A stretch of DNA of 8,388 nucleotides, taken from Fimenecus sp963624605. GTDB taxonomy: Bacteria > Bacillota > Clostridia > Oscillospirales > Acutalibacteraceae. Position 1 is the stretch's first letter; each line of letters opens with the position of its first letter. A model generated the notes under the pieces. It was not told where the DNA came from, did not search any database, and was given only the letters and a program-made list of their open reading frames with translations. The DNA lies in NCBI GenBank assembly GCA_963624605.1, contig CAVFQD010000070.1, positions 1 to 8,388 on the forward strand. Reading direction: 5' to 3'. Of this stretch, positions 1 to 4,540 are shown in pieces. The translations under genes were made by a program, and so were the position numbers.

Positions 1-510
1 CGTGCGTATGATGGCAACCCTCTGCTTCTGACCGCCCGACAGCTGCGACGGATAAGCGTTCGCCTTGTCCTCAAGACCTATCCTTTTAAGCAGCTCTGTC
101 GCCTGTTCGCGAGCCTGAGCCTTTATTTCCTTTGAACTCTTTATCGGCTCGTTGTTCGGGTTTTTACGGCGAAGCTTTCTCATGCGCTTCTTTTCGACAT
201 AAACGGGAGCGAGCATAATGTTTTCAATAACCGTCTTGTTGTTGAAGAGATTGAAATGCTGAAAAACCATTCCCATTTTCTGACGGTGTATGTTGATGTC
301 GACCTTCATATCGGCAATATCGACGCCGTTGAAAATAATGCTTCCCGAGGTTGGGTCCTCCATACAGTTAAGGCAACGCAAAAATGTTGACTTACCCGAG
401 CCCGACGGACCTATGACAACAACCTTTTCGCCCTTTTCGATGTTTATATTGATTCCCTTGAGAACCTCGTTATCACCGAAGGATTTGTGTAACTCGATGA
501 CGTTTATCAC
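1..510 (-). CDS. Polar amino-acid ABC transporter ATP-binding protein (GlnQ/HisP type), 3' end cut by window edge
   Basis: Cytoplasmic ATPase subunit powering the importer encoded just upstream. I translated 170 residues by hand from a GTG start at 510. The upstream frame has a TGA three codons before this GTG, so no longer start exists; an AAAGGAG ribosome site lies 11 nt upstream. Visible motifs are Walker A GPSGSGKST (residues 34-42), the Q-loop MVFQHFNLF (81-89) and the ABC signature LSGGQKQR (157-164). Walker B, the D-loop and the switch histidine lie beyond the window. The helical subdomain carries a long basic stretch (about 106-135, many Lys/Arg) that looks longer than in classical GlnQ proteins. 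After the signature the sequence reads VAIIRT where VAIARA is usual. The start overlaps the permease end by 38 nt, implying translational coupling. Family assignment is firm; the exact amino acid transported cannot be read from this subunit. Confidence 0.95.
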   Translation of the reverse strand, partial: MINVIELHKSFGDNEVLKGININIEKGEKVVVIGPSGSGKSTFLRCLNCMEDPTSGSIIFNGVDIADMKVDINIHRQKMGMVFQHFNLFNNKTVIENIMLAPVYVEKKRMRKLRRKNPNNEPIKSSKEIKAQAREQATELLKRIGLEDKANAYPSQLSGGQKQRVAIIRT

Positions 511-1204
511 TCTTATTCAGACTCCTTTCGGTGATTTTTATCATAGCCGTAACAATAAGTACGAGTACAATATAAATTGCTGCCATAACAAGGTACGGCA
601 CCATAAATTCGTAGTTGTTTGTTCCGATATACTTGAATGCGACATAGAGGTCATTGGCGCCTACAAAGCTTACAATCGAGGTGTCCTTAATAAGCGCAAT
701 AAACTCGTTGCCGAGCGTCGGAAGAATATTCTTGACAGCCTGCGGAATAACAATTTTTGCCATTGTTGTGAAATATGTCAAACCGACGGAACGGCCGCCC
801 TCCATCTGTCCCGAGTCAACGGAGTTTATACCTCCGCGGACAATTTCCGAAACATATGCGCCCGAATTCATACCGTAAATTATTATACAGGAAGCCAACG
901 CCGTAAGCTGAAGTCCCAGAAGCGGTCTTAAAACATAATAACCGACCAACAGCTGAACAACAATCGGCGTACCTCTGAAAAACGCAACATATATATGGCA
1001 AATTCTGTCAAGGACCTTGACCGTTTTCCTGTATTTCGGCATAACCTCAATCGAAGCAATTATCATACCGATAAATATACCGATAACAAGACCGAGAACA
1101 GCTATCAAAACAGTGTTCTGCAAGCCCTCAACGACCCTGTGGTAACCGCCGTTATCTACAAATGCTCTGATAAAAGCATCCCATTTTGTCTGAAAATTAC
1201 CCAT
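473..1204 (-). CDS. Polar amino-acid ABC transporter permease (HisM/GlnP family)
   Basis: Integral membrane subunit (243 aa) forming the translocation channel with the neighbouring ATPase. Hydrophobic segments occur at about residues 30-52, 70-92, 100-118, 160-185 and 200-225, the usual five-helix HisM-type layout. Family signatures are FRGTP (76-80), SGAYVSEIVRGGI (114-126) and the cytoplasmic coupling (EAA) loop SGQMEGGRSVGL (131-142) followed by IPQA. The usual Ala-Ala of the EAA loop is Gly-Gly here. I chose the ATG at 1204 because AAGGAAG sits 6 nt upstream and the protein then begins like its family. An in-frame ATG at 1228 would add 8 residues but lies against the upstream stem-loop without a convincing ribosome site. 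The gene lies between the binding-protein gene and the ATPase gene, and its last 38 nt overlap the latter. Confidence 0.94.
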   Translation of the reverse strand: MGNFQTKWDAFIRAFVDNGGYHRVVEGLQNTVLIAVLGLVIGIFIGMIIASIEVMPKYRKTVKVLDRICHIYVAFFRGTPIVVQLLVGYYVLRPLLGLQLTALASCIIIYGMNSGAYVSEIVRGGINSVDSGQMEGGRSVGLTYFTTMAKIVIPQAVKNILPTLGNEFIALIKDTSIVSFVGANDLYVAFKYIGTNNYEFMVPYLVMAAIYIVLVLIVTAMIKITERSLNKSDKRHRVTQILR

Positions 1205-1231
1205 TAAAATCTTCCTTATGATAATCATAAA

Positions 1232-1257
1232 TACCCCGTTTGCTCACAAACGGGGTA
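1232..1257 (-). promoter_or_regulatory. Intercistronic stem-loop between binding-protein and permease genes
   Basis: A perfect 10-bp inverted repeat (TACCCCGTTT with its complement) with a 6-nt loop lies 18 nt after the binding-protein stop and 27 nt before the permease start. On the minus strand it is followed by TATTTATGATT, not by a U-tract, so it is not a canonical terminator. By analogy with other binding-protein-dependent operons (known for malE-malF) it may cap and stabilise the binding-protein part of the mRNA or cause partial termination, so the binding protein exceeds the membrane subunits. The structure is seen; the function is inferred. Confidence 0.6.
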
Positions 1258-1275
1258 CTGCTGTTTGCCGTAAAA

Positions 1276-2130
1276 TTACTGCATAGCGTTAATCGCTTTT
1301 GTGATGCAAGCCGCAGGAGCTTCGTCAATGATAACATAATCGACATCTCCGTTAAGCATTGCGCTGACAGCAAGCGAGCCGTTGGTGTAGCCTACCGACT
1401 TAGCCTTAAGTCCGGGGAAATCAAAGCCCTCGTCGCCGTCAACATACAGGTTGCCTGTGGTGCCGGTCTGAACGCCGATTTTAACCGTCTCGTCAAAGGT
1501 GTCAAACACCTTTTCAACATCTTCCTTGGTTTTGCAATCGGCAAATTTTGTATCGGTGCTCTTGACAATAAGCTTCTGAGCGGCATTGTAATATGTGTCG
1601 GAGAAGCTTACAAGCTTTGCACGCTCTTCGTTGACAGTGATACCCGCCATACCGATGTCCGCGCCGTTTGTGTTAAGAGTTGAGAATATTGCGTCAAAGT
1701 CGATTGACTTGATAACAAGTTCTTTACCGAGGTAGTCGGCAAGCATCTGAGCAAATTCCATATCGATACCTACGAACTTATCGCCCGAGGTGTATTCAAA
1801 CGGTTCAAAGCCGGGCTCCGTAACAACAACGAGCTGATCCTTTGAGCTGTCCTCAACGGCAGATGTGATTTCAACCGGAGTGCCGTCTCCGAAATAATGG
1901 TTGATTACTTCATCGAACTTTCCGTTCGCCTTGATTTCTGCAAGGAAGGTGTTAACTGAAGCAAGAAGCTCTGCGTCGTTGGGGTTAACCGCAAATGCGT
2001 ATTCCTCGCTTGAAAGCGGAATATCAATTACCTGTGCTGTAGCCTTTTCGGTTTTTCCGCAAGCCGCAAAGCAGCCTACTACCGTCAAAAGTGCAAGAAC
2101 CGCCGAAAGAGCTTTAGTAACTTTTTTCAT
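1276..2130 (-). CDS. Amino-acid ABC transporter substrate-binding lipoprotein, apparently circularly permuted SBP_bac_3 fold
   Basis: Extracytoplasmic, lipid-anchored solute receptor for the ABC importer (284 aa). Residues 1-24 are a lipoprotein signal with two possible lipobox cysteines, VVGC (Cys20) and FAAC (Cys24). Residues about 33-81 (VIDIPLSSEEYAFAV, then an amphipathic helix and GKFDEVINHYFGDG) match the segment that normally ends SBP_bac_3 proteins. An acidic linker follows (82-99). The usual N-terminal start appears only at LVVVTEPGFEPFEY (100-113), then GIDMEFAQMLADYLGK (121-136), AGITVNEERAKLVSFSDTYY (162-181, Arg170 being the expected carboxylate ligand), the lobe-2 TGTTG (222-226) and VIIDEAPA (266-273, Asp269 an expected amino-group ligand). 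The protein stops 11 residues later, where the final lobe-1 segment should follow. Start: ATG with GGGAGG 8 nt upstream. Nothing after the stop encodes the missing segment, so a frameshift does not explain it. Transport role is firm; permutation is my inference from motif order. Confidence 0.95.
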   Translation of the reverse strand: MKKVTKALSAVLALLTVVGCFAACGKTEKATAQVIDIPLSSEEYAFAVNPNDAELLASVNTFLAEIKANGKFDEVINHYFGDGTPVEITSAVEDSSKDQLVVVTEPGFEPFEYTSGDKFVGIDMEFAQMLADYLGKELVIKSIDFDAIFSTLNTNGADIGMAGITVNEERAKLVSFSDTYYNAAQKLIVKSTDTKFADCKTKEDVEKVFDTFDETVKIGVQTGTTGNLYVDGDEGFDFPGLKAKSVGYTNGSLAVSAMLNGDVDYVIIDEAPAACITKAINAMQ

Positions 2131-2162
2131 TATGTTTTCCTCCCGAATATTTTATTTTCCAA

Positions 2163-2191
2163 ATTATACAACATTGTGAAATAAAATGCAA
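2163..2191 (-). promoter_or_regulatory. Promoter of the amino-acid importer operon
   Basis: The minus strand shows a perfect -10 TATAAT (2168-2163) and a weak -35 TTGCAT (2191-2186, 3 of 6) at 17-nt spacing, upstream of the binding-protein start at 2130. This suggests the importer is transcribed separately from the GtrA/HD genes that precede it on the same strand. No riboswitch or obvious operator was seen in this 89-nt gap. Confidence 0.55.
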
Positions 2192-2219
2192 GTGTAATGT
2201 ATAAATCCCCGTAGGTCGC

Positions 2220-2675
2220 CTAACTTTTTTTATTCCTGAAAACCACAAGCTTTGAGAAAACATAGTTAAGGACGACCACAATGACCGATACCACAGCCTT
2301 TGCAAGAGCGCCGTCAACGCCGAACAGCGTTTGGTTAAGCCCGATTTTAACAAGCAGCGGCACGCTGAAAATTTCAAGCACGCCCGTAGCCGCCCTTGCG
2401 GCAACAAAGGAGATAAATTCCTTTAGCAATATCACTGGCTTAAAGCTTTTGCTCTCAAACACCCATATTTTATTTGTTATGAATGCGAACAGCACGCCCG
2501 CAACCCACGCAACGGCATTGCTTAAAGTGAGCTTTGCGCTCTCCGCCATACTGTCCGGCAGAGCAAGAACCAGAACGGTATACACCGCCCAATTCACCAA
2601 GGTAGTCAGCACACCGAAAACAACATAAGTTATCAGCTCACGGTATTTGATTATCAGTTCCTTTATTTTTTTCAT
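2220..2675 (-). CDS. GtrA-like polytopic membrane protein
   Basis: A 151-aa hydrophobic protein with four predicted membrane helices (about residues 12-37, 48-70, 84-106 and 122-142). Two related boundary motifs, FITNKIWVFES and NYVFSKLVVFRNKK, follow the N-x(3)-K-x(2)-V-F pattern typical of GtrA. Family members are thought to move or present polyprenyl-linked sugars for cell-surface glycan decoration; no glycosyltransferase is adjacent here, so the substrate is unknown. I chose the ATG at 2675 because AAAAGGA lies 6 nt upstream and the protein then opens like other GtrA proteins. An in-frame ATG at 2756 overlaps the HD gene stop (TGATG) and would add a 27-residue basic leader; coupling from that start remains possible. 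No clear terminator follows the stop. Confidence 0.85.
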   Translation of the reverse strand: MKKIKELIIKYRELITYVVFGVLTTLVNWAVYTVLVLALPDSMAESAKLTLSNAVAWVAGVLFAFITNKIWVFESKSFKPVILLKEFISFVAARAATGVLEIFSVPLLVKIGLNQTLFGVDGALAKAVVSVIVVVLNYVFSKLVVFRNKKS

Positions 2676-2755
2676 AAAGCGTCCTTTTCTGCCAAGAACG
2701 GCATCCTTCCGTAATTTATGTTTGCCCTGCCTGTGAAGACGGGAAGCTGCCCTCA

Positions 2756-3295
2756 TCAGCTTGTCAGCTCCGAAAACAACTCAAGGAATTCACGCTTAGT
2801 CTCGTCGATAGGCTTTATACTCCGCCTTAAATCCACACTTATCGGCGTTGCGGGTGTGTTCAGCTCCTCGCCGTTGAAAAGCTGAAATTCATAGTAAAGC
2901 ATTGCGTCGTCAATGCTCCTTGCAAGGCTTATTTCCTCCTCGGAAAGCTCACCGATGTATTTTGAAAAAATTATTTTCTGATATTCCTTTTCAATCTCGG
3001 AAAAATACGGAATTTTGAGCTTGAGCGGTCTTGTCATATCGCCGATATAAGCCTCCGCCGCATCGTGGAGCAGGCACAAAAGCTGAACCCTTTTGCCGTA
3101 TCCCCTGCTGCCTGCCTCAAGAGCGCAGTTTATGCTGTGCCTTGCTACGGAAAAGAAGGTATCAAAATGCCCGTTCGCCCTTGTCAGCATCGAAAGCGCG
3201 TGGGCAATGTCGGTGATGTCTATGTCCTGCGCCGTCGGCTTTGTCGGGTCAAGCCTTATGTGACTTATTGTCGTTATACAGTTTTTGTCAACCAT
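2756..3295 (-). CDS. HD-domain phosphohydrolase, YfbR-like
   Basis: A 179-aa cytoplasmic metal-dependent phosphohydrolase of the HD superfamily. The metal ligands are visible in order: His53 (SVARHS), His77-Asp78 in LLHDAAEAYIGDMTRPLK, and Asp129 or Asp130 in SIDDAML. The HDxxE...GD spacing (Glu81, Asp86) resembles 5'-deoxynucleotidase YfbR and its relatives, which hydrolyse deoxynucleoside monophosphates; the true substrate here is not proven. Start: ATG at 3295 with AGGTG 6 nt upstream. The stop overlaps the alternative GtrA start by one base, so the two genes probably form a transcript. The upstream 3296-3340 stretch shows no strong promoter; transcription may start in or beyond the repeat region. 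Confidence 0.88.
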   Translation of the reverse strand: MVDKNCITTISHIRLDPTKPTAQDIDITDIAHALSMLTRANGHFDTFFSVARHSINCALEAGSRGYGKRVQLLCLLHDAAEAYIGDMTRPLKLKIPYFSEIEKEYQKIIFSKYIGELSEEEISLARSIDDAMLYYEFQLFNGEELNTPATPISVDLRRSIKPIDETKREFLELFSELTS

Positions 3296-3343
3296 AATAT
3301 CACCTGAAATCTGTTTTTGGAATTGAAGTTAAAGGCGTGTGAT

Positions 3344-3403
3344 ACATAGGCTCCCTCTGACGGGCAACATATGCGACCGCTGCCTGTGGCGGATAAAGGG
3401 AGC
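3344..3403. repeat. Palindromic repeat unit A (divergent or partial copy)
   Basis: The unit opens with acataggctccctctgacg (3344-3362), which recurs exactly at 3456-3474. The arm gctccct (3350-3356) is complementary to agggagc (3397-3403) and encloses a GC-rich inner palindrome (ccgc...gcgg). The arrangement resembles units B and C but with different inner bases and a lost short stem. Between A and B lie two more inverted repeats, cgaccgct/agcggtcg (3374-3381/3416-3423) and gtgcggc/gccgcac (3429-3435/3443-3449). No gene is seen in 3296-3551. Confidence 0.6.
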
Positions 3404-3460
3404 ATCTGTTGGCGTAGCGGTCGATTTTGTGCGGCGCTCCAAGCCGCACTTGCAAACATA

Positions 3461-3513
3461 GGCTCCCTCTGACGAGGGAGCTGTCAAACGCTCTGCGTTT
3501 GACTGAGGGAGAG
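3461..3513 (+). repeat. Palindromic repeat unit B (GAGGGAG/CTCCCTC family)
   Basis: Two adjacent perfect hairpins: gctccctc-TGAC-gagggagc (3462-3481) and gtcaaacgc-tct-gcgtttgac (3483-3503), followed by a further gagggag (3505-3511) that could compete for the first arm. It is the inverted relative of unit C. No open reading frame of interest and no U-tract follow, so it is unlikely to be a simple terminator. Confidence 0.75.
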
Positions 3514-3537
3514 ATACTGAAAATTTGATGTTTATTG

Positions 3538-3591
3538 CCTCTCTCCTTCCGTCACGCCTGCGGCGTGCCACCTTCCTCGTCAGAGGAAGGC
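3538..3591 (-). repeat. Palindromic repeat unit C, inverted relative of unit B, overlapping the DUF559 gene end
   Basis: Read on the minus strand this unit aligns with unit B (17 of the first 20 bases identical). Stem 1 is ccttcctc-TGAC-gaggaagg (3590-3571) and stem 2 cacgcc/ggcgtg (3553-3567). The stem-1 differences from unit B are compensatory: two base pairs are swapped while pairing is kept. The distal part, 3555-3591, encodes the last residues of the DUF559 protein. Confidence 0.75.
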
Positions 3592-3950
3592 ATTTTATTT
3601 GTTTCCTCTTTAACTGCTCTGTCAATATACTCGCATACGCCGTAAAAATTATTAGTAATATCCAAATTACATATCCTAATAACTTTAACCTTTTGCTTAT
3701 TCAGCTCAAGAGTACGGATATTATCTCTGTTCCTGTTCAAATCCGAATAATGCCCACCGCCGTCGAGTTCTACAGCCAGCCCTGCCTTAGCACAATAAAA
3801 ATCCACAATATATTCCCCTATTGCTTTCTGACGCTGAAACCGTATAGGATAGTTCCTTAAAAAATCATACCATAGTTTTCTTTCCCAAGGGGTCATTTCT
3901 TTTCTTAACTTTTTGGCAAGCGATATATTCTGCTTATTATAATCTTTCAT
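3552..3950 (-). CDS. DUF559 endonuclease-domain protein (Vsr/PD-(D/E)XK-like)
   Basis: A 132-aa protein of the DUF559 family, a small Vsr-like nuclease fold whose in vivo role is unsettled. Typical features are the N-terminal LAKKLRKEMTPWERKLWYDFL (11-31), RFQRQKAIGEYIVDFYCAKAGL (37-58, Asp50 a candidate metal ligand) and VELDGGGHY (60-68, Glu61 and Asp63). The start ATG at 3950 has GGTGAG 6 nt upstream and a good promoter; a longer frame from a TTG at 4040 runs back through that promoter and is unlikely. The tail MPSSDEEGGTPQA (120-132) is encoded by palindromic repeat C, so the family's natural end is probably near VKEE and the tail is acquired. Divergent from the small basic gene at 4040. 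Confidence 0.85.
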   Translation of the reverse strand: MKDYNKQNISLAKKLRKEMTPWERKLWYDFLRNYPIRFQRQKAIGEYIVDFYCAKAGLAVELDGGGHYSDLNRNRDNIRTLELNKQKVKVIRICNLDITNNFYGVCEYIDRAVKEETNKMPSSDEEGGTPQA

Positions 3951-3971
3951 AACTTTCTCACCGCATTTTAT

Positions 3972-4000
3972 ATCATACCATTTTCCCACGGGCTTTTCAA
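3972..4000 (-). promoter_or_regulatory. Promoter of the DUF559 gene
   Basis: The minus strand reads TTGAAA (4000-3995), a 17-nt spacer ending in TGG, then TATGAT (3977-3972): five of six bases in each hexamer with an extended -10. The predicted start near 3965 leaves a leader of about 15 nt that still contains the GGTGAG ribosome site. Confidence 0.7.
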
Positions 4001-4022
4001 GGTTGGGGAAACGGTGTATAAT
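3994..4022 (+). promoter_or_regulatory. Promoter of the small basic protein gene
   Basis: TTTTCA (3994-3999, 4 of 6), 17-nt spacer, TATAAT (4017-4022, perfect). The predicted start near 4029 leaves a leader of about 11 nt with GAGG 7 nt before the ATG at 4040. The -35 occupies the same bases as the -35 of the opposing DUF559 promoter. Confidence 0.65.
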
Positions 4023-4039
4023 ATTCCCGAGGCGATACA

Positions 4040-4309
4040 ATGGAAAAATTTATTGAGAGGGAAAAGCTCTCCAAAAAAGCAAGGCGTGAGCTTGACAGGA
4101 AAAATCGCAAAGGCTGGAACGGGCTATCCCCCGTAACACGGAAATCGGTAAACAAAAAAGCATATTCACGAAAACGGGTTCGCAAAATCGACGGTGATTG
4201 GCTGAGTGTTCATAAGGAAGTATTGGTTTCTCGCATAAAAATTTATTATGCCTTTGTCGGAAAGCCTCGCAAGGCGACAGCCTTGCTTCGTTTCCCAACT
4301 TCTGCATAA
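4040..4309 (+). CDS. Small, highly basic protein of unknown function
   Basis: An 89-aa protein with a strongly basic first half: KFIEREKLSKKARRELD (3-19), NRKGWNGLSPVTRKS (22-36) and KKAYSRKRVRK (39-49). The block around SPVTRKS...KKAYSRKR resembles, from memory, short conserved hypothetical proteins of gut Clostridia; I know no function. The charge suggests RNA, DNA or ribosome association, but this is only inference. Support for expression is good: a perfect TATAAT, GAGG 7 nt before the ATG, and a compact leader. Residues from about 70 (GKPRKATALLRFPTSA) are encoded across a hairpin (gcaaggc-GACA-gccttgc, 4269-4286) within a longer inverted repeat (ggaaa/tttcc, 4259-4295), so the C-terminus may be a read-in of repeat DNA rather than ancestral. 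It is divergent from the DUF559 gene and followed by the foldback element. Confidence 0.6.
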   Translation: MEKFIEREKLSKKARRELDRKNRKGWNGLSPVTRKSVNKKAYSRKRVRKIDGDWLSVHKEVLVSRIKIYYAFVGKPRKATALLRFPTSA

Positions 4310-4341
4310 AAGAATTTTTATAGCTACGAAACTGCAACGCA

Positions 4342-4450
4342 CTTCAAAATGATATATTTTTGATACAAGAAAAGGCAACCCCCGCAGATAATGCTGACGC
4401 ATATCTGTGGGGGTTAACGCATTATTGTGCAAAAAGATGTTATTTTGAAG
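4342..4450. repeat. 109-bp foldback (MITE-like) element
   Basis: The whole segment is an imperfect palindrome. Terminal arms cttcaaaat (4342-4350) and attttgaag (4442-4450) are exact inverses and extend to 21 nt each (4342-4362 with 4430-4450; 18 of 21 matching, 20 of 21 as RNA with G-U pairs). A 14-nt asymmetric interval then leads to an inner 17-bp stem (4377-4394 with 4399-4415, one bulged A, one G-U) capped by TGAC. The direct repeat aaactgc flanks it at 4329-4335 and 4453-4459, which might be a target duplication although it is not flush with the ends. On the minus strand the inner stem is followed by GCCTTTTCTT, so it could also stop antisense transcription. No gene is seen in 4310-4540 beyond this element and the next promoter. 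Confidence 0.6.
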
Positions 4451-4495
4451 CAAAACTGCCTTATGAACGCTCAGCCTTTTACGAACCTTTTTTCA

Positions 4496-4524
4496 TTGAT
4501 ACGGGCGTAAACTTATGCTAATAT
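4496..4524 (+). promoter_or_regulatory. Promoter of the radical SAM gene
   Basis: TTGATA (4496-4501), 17-nt spacer ending in TGC, then TAATAT (4519-4524): a moderate -10 helped by an extended TGn. The predicted start is about 10 nt before the ATG at 4541, with the GGGTGA ribosome site at the very start of the transcript. Confidence 0.5.
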
Positions 4525-4540
4525 ATATTCGGGTGATTTT

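Noticed and set aside
2676..2756. N-terminal extension of the GtrA-like protein from an ATG overlapping the HD gene stop
   Set aside because: The added 27 residues are basic and unlike the family, and the ATG at 2675 has a better-spaced AAAAGGA site. Kept as an alternative only.
3344..3591. CRISPR-like array
   Set aside because: The repeats are few, inverted relative to each other and unevenly spaced, with no constant direct repeat/spacer pattern and no cas genes.
3329..3625. Several open frames of 60-110 codons across the repeat block on both strands
   Set aside because: They run through palindromic repeats, have no ribosome sites and show low-complexity basic translations; they are by-products of the repeats.
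3951..4040. N-terminal extension of the DUF559 protein from a TTG at 4040
   Set aside because: It reads back through the predicted promoter, lacks a ribosome site and adds sequence not typical of the family.
4166..4453. Minus-strand frame of 95 codons across the foldback element
   Set aside because: It spans the foldback and the 3' part of the small basic gene, with no promoter or ribosome site and no recognisable domain.
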